From Gammaproteobacteria bacterium (GTDB taxonomy: Bacteria; Pseudomonadota; Gammaproteobacteria; Pseudomonadales; Litorivicinaceae), in NCBI GenBank assembly GCA_009922705.1, contig RFUY01000003.1:1-41653 (forward strand): 41,653 nt of DNA, in the 5' to 3' direction. The notes beneath the pieces were generated by a model. The model was given only the letters and a program-made list of their open reading frames with translations, made no database searches and had not been told where the DNA came from. The translations under genes and the position numbers were made by a program. Of the stretch, positions 26,971-40,248 are shown in pieces; the first letter of the stretch is position 1; every line of letters begins with the position of its first letter.

Positions 26971-27465
26971 TCAAGCGCGCATGCACTCCAGGAGTTGTTC
27001 CAGTGCGGCCGCGACGGCTTGTTGGCGAACCGTGTCGCGATCCCCTGAAAATTGATAGGCGCGGGCATCCTGGCCAGAGCGTGATGCGGTTGCGATCCAA
27101 ACGAGACCTACAGGCTTACCCGGTGTTCCCCCCTCTGGCCCTGCGATGCCTGTGATCCCAATGCCATAAGAGGCGTCAAATCGACGGCGAACACCGTCTG
27201 CCATCTGGCAAGCCACCGGCTCACTGACAGCCCCTACCTGATCGATCAGGGCCAAGGAAATCCCCAGTTGTGCATGCTTCACCGCGTTGGCATACGCGAT
27301 AATGCCGCCCAAAAACCAGCGAGATGCTCCAGCTGGCTGTGTACAGACCGCTCCCAGCAAGCCACCGGTGCAACTCTCTGCCACCGCTAAGGACTCGTCG
27401 CGGTCACTCAACTGCGTCGCGACTCGTTCAACGCTGACATGCAGTTCTGCTGGCACCCAGTGCAT
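26971..27465 (-). CDS. pncC: Nicotinamide-nucleotide amidohydrolase PncC (CinA C-terminal family)
   Basis: A 164-residue stand-alone CinA C-terminal-domain protein that deamidates NMN to nicotinate mononucleotide in NAD salvage. The nucleophile region AESCTGGLLGAVCTQPAGAS near 29-48 and ITGIAGPEGGTPGKPVGLVWIA near 118-139 are diagnostic. The ATG at 27465 has GGAG six bases upstream. It is divergent from mutS across about 217 bases. In pseudomonads the same gene precedes recA; recA is not in this window. Confidence 0.94.
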   Translation of the reverse strand: MHWVPAELHVSVERVATQLSDRDESLAVAESCTGGLLGAVCTQPAGASRWFLGGIIAYANAVKHAQLGISLALIDQVGAVSEPVACQMADGVRRRFDASYGIGITGIAGPEGGTPGKPVGLVWIATASRSGQDARAYQFSGDRDTVRQQAVAAALEQLLECMRA

Positions 27466-27682
27466 CGCATCTCCTTAATCCAAGTCGGCCATGATGTCGC
27501 AGAACCCTCGCCTGCAACTGTTCAGACGCGCGTTACCAAATCGCGAAAGAGGAAGAAACTCGACGTCAAGATTGCTAGCATCCGATTCCAAGATCAATGC
27601 CTTGATTGCCAAACACTGGAACAGTGAGCACCTATGTCCTTGTCGATGCCGAGCACTGCCTGTCGAGTTCTGAGCCCCTGAA

Positions 27683-30229
27683 ATGAGCGCCGCCGCAGAA
27701 CACACCCCAATGATGCAGCAGTATTTGGCGATCAAGGCTGAGTACCCCACCCAATTGGTGTTCTATCGGATGGGTGACTTCTATGAGTTGTTTTATCGCG
27801 ACGCAGAGATCGCCGCACAGGTGTTAGACATCACCCTGACACAACGCGGTCAGTCAGCGGGTGAACCCATCCCGATGGCAGGGGTCCCTCATCATGCCGC
27901 CGAAAATTATCAGGCGCGTCTGCTACGCGCAGGACATGCGATTGTTGTGTGCGAGCAAGTGGGCGTTCCTGGCGAAACAAAGGGGCCGATGCGTCGCGAA
28001 GTCAGCCGAATTCTGACCCCAGGGACGGTCGTTGAGGAGGGTCTGAGCGATCCAAATCGTGATCTATGGGTTGCTGCGATCTGTGCAACGAACGCAACGT
28101 TCGGCGTCGCCTTTGGGTCTGTCAGCCTTGGTGAGATTCACGTCTATGATGCACTGTCGGGTGCTGACCTTGGGGCTGTCCTTGCGCGCTACCGACCGGC
28201 TGACGTGCTCGTGACAGAGGGTATGCAAGTCCCTGAACTCGACAAGCCCCCACAAGTCGCAGCACCCTGGCATTTCAGTGCTGAAAACTTGTTGCGGGAA
28301 TTGGACCGTACCTATGGGGTCGGTGACCCCAACGGCTTGGGATTTGGAGATGCCAGCCCAGCGCTGCAAGGAAGTCTGGCGGCACTGTTAACTTACTTGC
28401 ATGACACGCAGCGCACGGCGCTAACTCACCTGAAACGACCGACCTGGATTCAGACACAGCAGCATGTTGGTCTCGACCGCGCCACAATCCGAAACTTGGA
28501 ATTATTAGAGACGCTGCGTGGCACGCGCGACGGCTCACTGTGGGAGGTGATCGATGTAACCCAAACGCCCATGGGTTCGCGGATGCTGGGGCGTTGGATC
28601 ACAGAGCCCTACCGCGAAAATTCGGAACCAGCGCGCAGACTGGCAATGATTTCAGCGCTGTGTGCTGACGCCTCTCTTCCCAGCGTACAACGCAAACTCA
28701 AAGGCATCGGAGACCTTGAACGTGTCTTGGCGCGCATTGCATTAGGCAGCGCTCGACCACGCGATTTAACGCGGATTCGCGCCAGCCTCGAGGGGCTTCC
28801 TGAGTTGACTTCCCTGCTTCCAGAGGACCCATCCTTTGACCGCATGCGGCCCACACTGGATCCACATCCGGAACTCTGTCACCTCCTGCAACTCGCGTTG
28901 GTTGACGAGCCGCCGGTGCTGATCCGCGATGGCGGAGTGATCCGTGACGGGTTTGACCCCGAGTTAGATCGATTGCGCGGTTTCTCGCGCGATGCCGATC
29001 AAACACTGCGCGATCTTGAAGCCGAGGCTCGGCTTGAAAGCCAACTGCCGACCCTGAAGCTTGGCTATAACCGTGTCCATGGGTACTACTTCGAAATCAG
29101 TGTGGCACAACTTGCCGGTGCAGCCTTGCCCGAGACCTTTATTCGTCGCCAGTCACTGAAAAATGCGGAGCGGTTCACAACGGCCGCCCTGAAGCAATTT
29201 GAAGACCAGGCATTGTCGGCAGAGAGCCGTGCATTGACGCGAGAGAAAAGCCTGTACACGGCGCTCTTTGACCCCTTGCAGACAGCCCTTTCCACACTCT
29301 CTGCACTGGCCAGTAGCATCGCCGAATTGGATGTATTGGTCGCACTGGCAGACACAGCACTCCGACATCAGTGGGTGGCCCCAGTCCTACTGGATGCGCC
29401 TGAAATCCAGATTCGTGGAGGACGCCACCCGGTGGTTGAGATCAAAAGTCGAGACCCCTTCGTTCCAAATGATGTCAGCTTGACCGCGACCCAATCCATG
29501 CAACTGATCACCGGCCCAAATATGGGTGGAAAGTCGACATTCATGCGACAAACGGCGTTGATCGCCTTGTTGGCACGAATGGGCTCTTTCGTGCCCGCCA
29601 CCTCGGCCGCGATTGGACCACTTGACCGTCTATTCACGCGAATCGGCGCCAGTGACGATCTGGCCGGTGGTCGCTCAACATTCATGGTGGAAATGACAGA
29701 AACGGCCGCGATCTTGTCCCATGCCACCCCTGCGAGTCTGGTGTTAATGGACGAAGTCGGTCGCGGTACATCGACCTATGATGGCCTCGCACTGGCATGG
29801 GCGAGCGCACAAGCTCTGGCTGAGCGTGGGGCTTTTACGCTCTTCGCGACACATTACTTTGAGTTAACCCAACTACCTGAGACGCACTCAGGCGTCGGAA
29901 ATCTTCACCTCTCCGCGACCGTTGCCGGTGACACGATTGTGTTCTTGCACCAGGTCCTCGCCGGACCGACGTCTCGGAGCTACGGCCTGCATGTCGCGCG
30001 TCGCGCGGGTGTGCCGGATGCCGTCATTGGCCGGGCCCAAGCCTATCTCGCAAAGCTTGAACATGAGATGGTGAGCACGCCGCAACACAAGCAAGCCGAT
30101 CTCTTTGCGGTCGCCCCTGATCCACTCATCGCTGCGTTAGCACGCATTGATATTGAGGATCTCTCACCAAAAGCGGCCTGGAGTGTCCTCGAGCAGTTGA
30201 TTGTGGACGCCAAAGCACGCCTCGAGTAA
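27683..30229 (+). CDS. mutS: DNA mismatch repair protein MutS
   Basis: An 848-residue mismatch-binding ATPase. The mismatch-reading Phe-x-Glu lies in [10 protein letters not shown] near residues 28-37, the lever and clamp domains follow, and the ATPase has Walker [10 protein letters not shown] near 611, Walker [17 protein letters not shown] near 685 and a conserved [10 protein letters not shown] near 720. Length equals E. coli MutS (853). The 27466-27682 gap upstream contains no convincing promoter, but holds a CACTG-GAA-CAGTG inverted repeat near 27615. It is followed after about 100 bases by fdxA, the order known in pseudomonads. Confidence 0.98.
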   Translation: MSAAAEHTPMMQQYLAIKAEYPTQLVFYRMGDFYELFYRDAEIAAQVLDITLTQRGQSAGEPIPMAGVPHHAAENYQARLLRAGHAIVVCEQVGVPGETKGPMRREVSRILTPGTVVEEGLSDPNRDLWVAAICATNATFGVAFGSVSLGEIHVYDALSGADLGAVLARYRPADVLVTEGMQVPELDKPPQVAAPWHFSAENLLRELDRTYGVGDPNGLGFGDASPALQGSLAALLTYLHDTQRTALTHLKRPTWIQTQQHVGLDRATIRNLELLETLRGTRDGSLWEVIDVTQTPMGSRMLGRWITEPYRENSEPARRLAMISALCADASLPSVQRKLKGIGDLERVLARIALGSARPRDLTRIRASLEGLPELTSLLPEDPSFDRMRPTLDPHPELCHLLQLALVDEPPVLIRDGGVIRDGFDPELDRLRGFSRDADQTLRDLEAEARLESQLPTLKLGYNRVHGYYFEISVAQLAGAALPETFIRRQSLKNAERFTTAALKQFEDQALSAESRALTREKSLYTALFDPLQTALSTLSALASSIAELDVLVALADTALRHQWVAPVLLDAPEIQIRGGRHPVVEIKSRDPFVPNDVSLTATQSMQLITGPNMGGKSTFMRQTALIALLARMGSFVPATSAAIGPLDRLFTRIGASDDLAGGRSTFMVEMTETAAILSHATPASLVLMDEVGRGTSTYDGLALAWASAQALAERGAFTLFATHYFELTQLPETHSGVGNLHLSATVAGDTIVFLHQVLAGPTSRSYGLHVARRAGVPDAVIGRAQAYLAKLEHEMVSTPQHKQADLFAVAPDPLIAALARIDIEDLSPKAAWSVLEQLIVDAKARLE

Positions 30230-30277
30230 GCCAAGGGCTGCCCTACGCAACGTGCTAAGAAAAGATGCCGCCCGCAC

Positions 30278-30306
30278 TTGGCGTTGCCCGGCTCGATCCC
30301 TATTAT
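30278..30306 (+). promoter_or_regulatory. Sigma-70 promoter of fdxA
   Basis: TTGGCG (30278-30283) and TATTAT (30301-30306) with a 17-base spacer match four and five of six consensus bases. The predicted start lies near 30313, just before the AAGGAG ribosome binding site (30319-30324) for the ATG at 30332, leaving a very short leader. Confidence 0.5.
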
Positions 30307-30331
30307 TCATGCCGATTGAAGGAGACTGCCC

Positions 30332-30658
30332 ATGACGTTTGTCGTGACTGATAACTGCATCAAGTGCAAATACACTGACTGTGTCGAGGTGTGCCCCGTT
30401 GATTGTTTTTACGAAGGCCCCAACTTTTTAGCGATTAACCCAGACGAATGCATCGACTGTGCGCTCTGTGAGCCGGAGTGCCCAGCAGAAGCCATTGTCT
30501 CTGAAGATGAACTCCCTGCCGCCCAGCACCATTTTTTAGCACTAAATGCTGAACTATCAGAGATTTGGCCCAATATTACCGAAAAAAAAGAGGGGTTGCC
30601 GGACGCCGAAGACTGGGATGGCGTGCCGGACAAGCTGCAGTATTTAGACCGGGGTTAA
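30332..30658 (+). CDS. fdxA: 7Fe ferredoxin FdxA
   Basis: A 108-residue ferredoxin with cysteines at 9, 12, 17, 21, 25, 40, 43, 46 and 50, the pattern of seven-iron ferredoxins with one [3Fe-4S] and one [4Fe-4S] cluster. The C-terminal half is an acidic extension ([15 protein letters not shown], then [15 protein letters not shown]), as in FdxA of Pseudomonas and Azotobacter. It is a small cytoplasmic electron carrier. Its TAA stop overlaps the stop codon of the convergent rpoS-like gene in the tetramer TTAA. Confidence 0.96.
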   Translation: MTFVVTDNCIKCKYTDCVEVCPVDCFYEGPNFLAINPDECIDCALCEPECPAEAIVSEDELPAAQHHFLALNAELSEIWPNITEKKEGLPDAEDWDGVPDKLQYLDRG

Positions 30659-31407
30659 TGCGGAACCTCGGTCGCGACCAGTCGCAGTTTAGCCATCGCT
30701 GTTAACTGAATCTGTCTCACGCGTTCTTTGGTGAACTGGTAGTCACGACCAATTGCCTCGAGTGTTTCTGGATCATCCGTCCCCAGCCCAAAACGTCGCG
30801 TGATCACCTCGCGTTCCATCGGTGTCAACGCCGACAGCCAGCCCCGGACTTGGTGCTGTTGTGCTGAGGCCAGTAAGGCCTCTTCTGGAGAGGGTGTGCT
30901 GGTGTCGACCAGCGCTGCTGCGAAGTAACCGCCATCGGTCTCATGCGCGTCTAAAGAAATGCAAGCATCGCGAGGACTCAGTAGCCGGGAGGCTTGCGGA
31001 ACATGCCCCGGACCGCGTCCAGTGTCCGCACCCTGAAACTGCTCTCGAACACGATGCAGGGGTACCCGAATCATCCGATTCTGAGTGTAGAGCGCCCGCT
31101 CCACGGCTTGCTTAATCCACCAGGCGGCATAGGTCGAAAATCGATACCCTAATTCGGGATCAAACTTTTCGACAGCACGAATCAACCCGAGATTCCCTTC
31201 TTCCACAAGGTCGGCAACATCCACACCACGGCCCCGATATCGCCCTGCGATACTGACAACCAAGCGCAGATTTGCCTGAATAAAACGCGCCTTTGCCCCC
31301 TCGTCCCCCGCTTGCACCTGTCTTGCCAGCGTTTTTTCTGAAGCCGCGTCGAGTAGTGCCACTTCGGCCAATTGAGCGAGGTAGGGTGTCCCTGCTAATG
31401 AATCCAT
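30655..31407 (-). CDS. rpoS: RpoS-like sigma factor with shortened region 3
   Basis: A 250-residue sigma-70 family protein. Region 1.2 (about 8-38), region 2 with [19 protein letters not shown] and [18 protein letters not shown] (66-106), and region 4 with [18 protein letters not shown] and the KERVRQIQ helix (191-234) match RpoS best. E. coli RpoS has 330 residues; here the N-terminal extension is missing and residues 120-153, which link VREQF to ISLD, are about 34 long instead of about 52, so most of region 3.1 is absent. An Arg replaces the Lys equivalent to K173. The ATG at 31407 has AGGAGG upstream. Position between nlpD and fdxA supports the rpoS call. Confidence 0.85.
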   Translation of the reverse strand: MDSLAGTPYLAQLAEVALLDAASEKTLARQVQAGDEGAKARFIQANLRLVVSIAGRYRGRGVDVADLVEEGNLGLIRAVEKFDPELGYRFSTYAAWWIKQAVERALYTQNRMIRVPLHRVREQFQGADTGRGPGHVPQASRLLSPRDACISLDAHETDGGYFAAALVDTSTPSPEEALLASAQQHQVRGWLSALTPMEREVITRRFGLGTDDPETLEAIGRDYQFTKERVRQIQLTAMAKLRLVATEVPH

Positions 31408-31413
31408 GTCTTG

Positions 31414-31430
31414 CCTCCTGTCAATACAGG
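31414..31430 (-). promoter_or_regulatory. Hairpin overlapping the rpoS ribosome binding site
   Basis: In the RNA, CCUGU-AUUG-ACAGG forms a five-base stem (31417-31430) whose 3' arm runs straight into the AGGAGG Shine-Dalgarno (31414-31419), leaving the last three bases unpaired. A further C-G pair can form after one mismatch. It would partly mask translation start, in line with the known translational control of rpoS in other gammaproteobacteria, though the structure here is different. Confidence 0.4.
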
Positions 31431-31478
31431 GGTAGCCTACGTGACCTGTTGCCCTGCGCACGTCGGACCGAAGGCCAG

Positions 31479-32342
31479 TTAGCGGTTCGGCAATAACTTC
31501 ATTGGATCGATGGGGGTTCCATCCTTCCGCACCTCAAAGTGCAGTTTCACAGTATCTGTTCCGGTTGAGCCAAGTCGTGCAATGACCGCTCCCTGCGTGA
31601 CCGATTGCCCAACCGCGACAGTGATGGCGTCGTTATGTCCGTAGGCCGATAAGTAGTTGTCTGGGTGGCTTAAAATGACTAGGTTGCCAAAGCCAACCAA
31701 GCCATCACCGGCATAGACAACTCGCCCAGAGGCCGCGGCACGCACCGGTGAGCCGCGCTCGCCGCCGAGTTGTAAGGCACGGCTAAACCGAGTTTCGGTG
31801 GAAAACTTGGCCAGAATTGGACCACCCACAGGCCACTGCCATCCCGAGGCGGCAGGCATCGGATCCGCTGTCACGGCCGGTTTGGCGATCGATTTAGCGA
31901 CCGATGGTGCGGGTGAGGGGCTCGGTTTGGTTGCAGGGGGTTGCGGCGACGGCGCCTTAACAGGCGGTGCACGGCGGATTGTCTCCACCTGAATCACGGG
32001 GCGTTCAGCACTTGGCGCCGGTACTGCCTTTGCCCGCTCGGGGACTGGTCCGCGCAAGGCCAAGACGTCCCCAGGCTGAATCAAGTCCCCTTCAATCCCA
32101 TTGCGACGGGCCAGGATGATTGGGTCCTGCTCAAACCGCCACGCAATCCCGAACAAGGTATCCCCTCGTTGCACCACATAGGTCGACCCGGGTTCGGCGG
32201 GATCAAACTGTGCCGTGGAGAGTTGCGTCTGTTTAACCGGGACGCGCACTTGTTGACTGCCCCGTTCGTCAGTTGGCACCTGATACGGCGCTGTGCAGCC
32301 GCTGAGGACAATCAGCGTAATCAGGATGGGGCGGACGTCCAT
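31479..32342 (-). CDS. nlpD: Lipoprotein NlpD, LysM plus degenerate LytM domain
   Basis: A 287-residue lipoprotein. The lipobox is VLSGC (Cys16). A LysM domain (about 53-97, YVVQRGDTLFGIAWRF) binds peptidoglycan, a Pro/Ala-rich linker follows, and the M23/LytM domain occupies about 175-287. The metal-binding HxxxD of active M23 enzymes is absent at the GGERGSP position, while YGHND and LHFEVR remain, as in NlpD/EnvC activators of amidases. It should activate AmiC at the septum. The start overlaps the DUF368 stop (TAATG); rpoS follows after 71 bases. Confidence 0.93.
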   Translation of the reverse strand: MDVRPILITLIVLSGCTAPYQVPTDERGSQQVRVPVKQTQLSTAQFDPAEPGSTYVVQRGDTLFGIAWRFEQDPIILARRNGIEGDLIQPGDVLALRGPVPERAKAVPAPSAERPVIQVETIRRAPPVKAPSPQPPATKPSPSPAPSVAKSIAKPAVTADPMPAASGWQWPVGGPILAKFSTETRFSRALQLGGERGSPVRAAASGRVVYAGDGLVGFGNLVILSHPDNYLSAYGHNDAITVAVGQSVTQGAVIARLGSTGTDTVKLHFEVRKDGTPIDPMKLLPNR

Positions 32343-33214
32343 TAGGACTGCTCCATTTGACGGTTGACACGCAGCAGTGCGAGACCGCCACCGAGCCCGA
32401 TCAGACTCCAGATCAATGGCGTCAGCCAGGTTGTGCTCGTGGGTAACTCGAGCATCAGTCCACCCACAGCATCAACAGACTGCCAGGGCCAAATTCGGAC
32501 GAGGGCACCGAAGACCACACCGGTCAACAGACTCATAACACTCAGCTCTGCGCGCGCAAAAATCCAGCGTAACAGATGAGCCATGGCAATTAGGCCGCAC
32601 AGGCCGCCAAGCGCAAAGAGTCCCAGCGTTGTCCACTCAGGGATGGTGACCGCACGCATGAGCCCAGGGTAGGCGCCAATCAACACCAACAGAAAACTTC
32701 CTGAAATCCCCGGTAACAGCATCGCTGATAACGCCAAAGCACCCGCGAGTGGCCACCCCCACCAGGCGAGTGCGATCGTGACGGGTTGCAGCAATGCAAG
32801 TAATGCAGACCCAAGTAAGCCTGCCAAAAACCAAAGCACATGACTGAGTTGCCAGCGTGCACGAATGTGCTGCAACAACCCGGCGCCCATGGCGATCACC
32901 AGTCCAAAAAATAGCCCCCAGATGCGCTCAGGCCACGCGTCCAGACCATAGGTAATCAGGTGTGCCACACTCACTAACGAGACGGCAATGCCACACACTA
33001 AAGGCAGGACGAAACCACCATCGAGCGCCCGCCAGAGCGTGGCCCATTGTCCGTGTATTAGCCACCGAAGGCACCGCGGATGGAGCGCCGTCAAGACCGC
33101 GAGCCAGCGCCCATAAATCCCCGTCAAAAACGCGATTGTGCCACCCGAGACTCCGGGCACTGCATCAGCAGCCCCCATTGCGAGACCCCGTAAAAATATC
33201 CCGAGCGCCGTCAT
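32342..33214 (-). CDS. DUF368 membrane protein, PopT-type polyprenyl-phosphate transporter candidate
   Basis: A 290-residue polytopic membrane protein with about eight to ten hydrophobic segments. The DUF368 signature MGAADAVPGVSGGTIAFLTGIYG (residues 13-35) recurs in weaker form as LLPGISGSFLLVLIGAYPG (166-184), indicating an internal repeat. Recent work assigns DUF368 proteins (PopT) to recycling undecaprenyl phosphate across the cytoplasmic membrane for peptidoglycan and other glycans; that role is inferred here from family. It is coupled to pcm (ATGA) and nlpD (TAATG), so it would be made with envelope proteins. Confidence 0.88.
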   Translation of the reverse strand: MTALGIFLRGLAMGAADAVPGVSGGTIAFLTGIYGRWLAVLTALHPRCLRWLIHGQWATLWRALDGGFVLPLVCGIAVSLVSVAHLITYGLDAWPERIWGLFFGLVIAMGAGLLQHIRARWQLSHVLWFLAGLLGSALLALLQPVTIALAWWGWPLAGALALSAMLLPGISGSFLLVLIGAYPGLMRAVTIPEWTTLGLFALGGLCGLIAMAHLLRWIFARAELSVMSLLTGVVFGALVRIWPWQSVDAVGGLMLELPTSTTWLTPLIWSLIGLGGGLALLRVNRQMEQS

Positions 33215-33852
33215 GCAACCCCACCGATTGCGGGGACAAAAAACGCGGTTTCGATGACCCGAGACTCCAACCCGGCTTCTGTTTTCAAAAACAGTGTTAA
33301 GGCTTGATTCGCGCCCCGGCCGACCGGCGCAATCAGACGACCACCGACTGCCAATTGGTCAAAGACAGTCTCAGGCACTTCTTCTGGACACGCCGCCATG
33401 ATAATCGCGTCAAAGGGTGCAAACGCTGGCCAACCAAGCAATCCATCCCCATGTTTAATCACCGCATTCTCTAACTCAAGTTGATCGAGTCGCTCACGGG
33501 CCGCCTTCGCAAGCGGAGCGATCCGCTCAATGGCAAAGACCTGCTCAGCAAGAAAACACAAAAGCGCTGTCTGAAACCCACTGCCGGCACCGATCTCCAG
33601 CACGCGAGACAATGCCCGCCCTCCTCGCACGCATTCCAACATGCGAGCAACGACCGAGGGTTGTGAGAGGGTTTGCTGATACCCTAGTGGCAGCGTGACA
33701 TCCAAGTAGGCTGAATCTCGCACCGCAGGATCGACAAAAAGATGCCGAGGGACCCGTCGAAAGGCATCAAGCACGAACACATCGTTGATACCTTGATCAC
33801 CAAGCAGCTCAACCAGTCGTTCCCGACCACGATCACTGATCAAGGCATGCAT
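33211..33852 (-). CDS. pcm: Protein-L-isoaspartate O-methyltransferase
   Basis: A 213-residue repair enzyme that methylates isoaspartyl residues in damaged proteins. SAM-binding motif I is LEIGAGSGFQTALL near residues 85-98, DVTLPLGYQQTLSQPSVVARML near 48-69 is a hallmark of PCMT, and LIAPVGRGANQALTLF lies near the C-terminus. Length fits E. coli Pcm (208). It overlaps truD by 20 bases. In many gammaproteobacteria surE stands between truD and pcm; here the two genes are directly fused by overlap. Confidence 0.95.
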   Translation of the reverse strand: MHALISDRGRERLVELLGDQGINDVFVLDAFRRVPRHLFVDPAVRDSAYLDVTLPLGYQQTLSQPSVVARMLECVRGGRALSRVLEIGAGSGFQTALLCFLAEQVFAIERIAPLAKAARERLDQLELENAVIKHGDGLLGWPAFAPFDAIIMAACPEEVPETVFDQLAVGGRLIAPVGRGANQALTLFLKTEAGLESRVIETAFFVPAIGGVA

Positions 33853-34888
33853 CGTCGATTCCTATCGCACCAATTTCTTTCAAGACGGCGGTCGCAAAGC
33901 TCCCTTTTGGGAGCGTAAAGCGGAGGGTTAGGGCCTCATCGATCACCTGCCAATCTAAATCACTGGGCCAGACTCTTAATGCACGCCGTTTCTCATAGGG
34001 GAAAATACCGAGTAACCAGCGCCCTAATGGGTCTGCGTCCTGAATCCCCTGCTCCATGGCAAACACCGCGTGTCGTGAGAGACATCGCCGTCCAAAGAGT
34101 GCGCCAGTTAATACCGCGTCACGCGCCTCGACGCGTGCACTCCATTCAAGCAGTGTCTCCTGACAGACCACCTGCTCTCGCAAGTCTCCGGGACGCTGGA
34201 GCACAGCCCCGCATTGCACGGTGTCTAGGGTGCCCTGATCGAGGTGTTCTGCAACGATCGCATTGAATCCAGCGCCACGCGCTGCCGAAGCGAGCATCGA
34301 CTGATTATGCCGTAAACGGCGCCTCCCCTCAGGATCGCGTTGACTTAATTGACGCACGCGCTCGAGCGTTTGCCCTTCGCGGCCAAACCGCTGCGGCCCA
34401 AAGTAGTTCGGAATTCCAGACCGGGTAATTAATGCGAGCCGTTCAGGAAGCGCTTCAAGCCCGGTGATGGCATCAATGCGTATTTGGAAGCGATTCCCAT
34501 GTAATTGACCGACGCGAATCTTTTGCGCATCCCGATGAATCGCCAGAATTTCGAGGCCGACACCAACACCCCCCAACTGCGGCTTCGCCTCAATCGGACA
34601 ACTGATCCACTGCCGTGCTACGGCCAACCGGTCTTTCTTTCCCGCATACCCAAATAAGGCCGGTTTGATCCCCCAGGTATTCGATAAGCGATGAATCACC
34701 TCTTCGGTGGTCAGCCCAATCTTTTCAATCCACAGCCACCAATGTTCGCCAGACCCACTCGGCTCAACCCCAAGATCCTCCTCGACAATAAACGCCTGAG
34801 GATCTGCACGATAAATCCCTTGGATTTGTGTCGGTGGGTATAGCGCTGGCAACTGGTGCCAGTCGATTGGACGTTGACCCCACAACAT
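33833..34888 (-). CDS. truD: tRNA pseudouridine(13) synthase
   Basis: A 351-residue TruD-family pseudouridine synthase acting on U13 of tRNA-Glu. FIVEEDLGVEPSGSGEHWWLWIEK forms the start of the fold, the catalytic Asp is in GYAGKKDRLAVARQWIS near residue 80, and the NYFGPQRFGREGQ motif near 162-174 is typical. Length equals E. coli TruD (349). The ATG shares a base with the ispF stop (TAATG). Its 20-base overlap with pcm replaces the usual surE. Confidence 0.96.
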   Translation of the reverse strand: MLWGQRPIDWHQLPALYPPTQIQGIYRADPQAFIVEEDLGVEPSGSGEHWWLWIEKIGLTTEEVIHRLSNTWGIKPALFGYAGKKDRLAVARQWISCPIEAKPQLGGVGVGLEILAIHRDAQKIRVGQLHGNRFQIRIDAITGLEALPERLALITRSGIPNYFGPQRFGREGQTLERVRQLSQRDPEGRRRLRHNQSMLASAARGAGFNAIVAEHLDQGTLDTVQCGAVLQRPGDLREQVVCQETLLEWSARVEARDAVLTGALFGRRCLSRHAVFAMEQGIQDADPLGRWLLGIFPYEKRRALRVWPSDLDWQVIDEALTLRFTLPKGSFATAVLKEIGAIGIDDACLDQ

Positions 34889-35370
34889 TAGGCGTGCGCC
34901 AACATCAAAACAGTGGCCTGCACTGCAAGACCTTCACGCCGGCCAATGGCGCCAAGCTGTTCGCAGGTTGTCGCCTTCACCGAAATCCGATCCACAGCAA
35001 TCTCCAAGACTTGTGCGATGACCTCACGCATGGCGTCCCGGTAGGGACTGATTTTTGGACGCTCACACAAAATTGTAAGGTCTAAATTACCCACGACATA
35101 GCCTTGATGACAACAGCGATCCCGCACAATGCGAGTCAAGGCTGCGCTGTCAGCGCCTTGGTAGCGCGGGTCGGTATCTGGGAACAACGCGCCGATATCG
35201 CCAAGCGCCAGGGCGCCCAGCATGGCATCCATCACCGCATGCAAGACAACGTCGCCATCCGAATGCGCAATGACTCGGAAATCGCAAGGAATCCACAATC
35301 CGCCAAGGGTGAGCCCTTCGCCGGATTCAAGTCGGTGAATATCAAAGCCTTGGCCGATTCGCAGCATCAT
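34888..35370 (-). CDS. ispF: 2-C-methyl-D-erythritol 2,4-cyclodiphosphate synthase
   Basis: A 160-residue MEP-pathway enzyme, trimeric and zinc-dependent. The metal ligands lie in GQGFDIHRL (Asp and His) and AHSDGDVVLHA; GALALGDIGALFPDTDP follows, and SVKATTCEQLGAIGRREG near the C-terminus is the cytidyl- and substrate-binding loop (usual TTTE; here TTCE). The start used is the ATG at 35370 overlapping the ispD stop (ATGA); another ATG is one codon later and a TTG one codon earlier. IspD-IspF catalyse adjacent parts of isoprenoid synthesis. Confidence 0.96.
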   Translation of the reverse strand: MMLRIGQGFDIHRLESGEGLTLGGLWIPCDFRVIAHSDGDVVLHAVMDAMLGALALGDIGALFPDTDPRYQGADSAALTRIVRDRCCHQGYVVGNLDLTILCERPKISPYRDAMREVIAQVLEIAVDRISVKATTCEQLGAIGRREGLAVQATVLMLAHA

Positions 35371-36099
35371 CAAGCCTCCTGAGTGGCGCGTTGGCGCAAG
35401 ATCGCATCCACAAGTTCGATGTCTTCAGGATACGTTAATTTGATGTTTGAGCGACGCCCCCGAATCAACCACGGCGAAACACCGAGCGCTTCGACTGCAG
35501 AGGACTCATCTGTGACCGATGATCCGGCGCTTAATGCCTGTGCGATGGCCTGTTCCAGTATTTCAAGTCGGAAGGCTTGAGGCGTCATTGCATGCCAAAT
35601 GCCATCGCGGCTCAGTGTGCGGCCAATGACACCGTCTGCAGCATCATCGAGGCGGAGGTCATGATCCACATACTTCAAGGTATCTGCGGCCGGCACAGCG
35701 AGAACAACGCCTGGGCAGTCAGGGGCCTCGATCGCCTCAATCAGCGCAAAAATCTCAGTTGTGGTGAGTAATGGACGAGCAGCATCATGCACCAAGACCC
35801 AATCCTCTGGATCGGCCCCGGCAGCCCGGAGACCAGCGAGTCCGGAGAGCACGCTTAACGCACGTTCAGCACCACCGTCGACCGTTAATATTCTGGACTC
35901 CGACGCCTCAGGTAACTCCTGAAACCGCTGATCACCCTGTGCAATCGGCACCACAATCCATGTCAGCGGAGATGCGTGTAATAGACGTCTTAGCACATGC
36001 GAGAGGACAGCTCGACCGGCAACCTCCAAATATTGCTTTGGAATTTGTCCACCAAAACGCTGCCCACGCCCTCCAGCAGGCACGATGGCATGCAACCGA

Positions 36100-36107
<8 letters not shown>
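35370..36107 (-). CDS. ispD: 2-C-methyl-D-erythritol 4-phosphate cytidylyltransferase
   Basis: A 245-residue cytidylyltransferase of the MEP pathway. The CTP-binding loop is PAGGRGQRFGGQIPKQYLEV near residues 10-29, VLVHDAARPLLT near 103-114 is the second active-site motif, and TYPEDIELVDAIL ends the protein. Length fits E. coli IspD (236). It overlaps ftsB by eight bases and ispF by four, the ftsB-ispD-ispF-truD order found in E. coli and pseudomonads. Confidence 0.96.
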
Positions 36108-40248
<4,141 letters not shown>

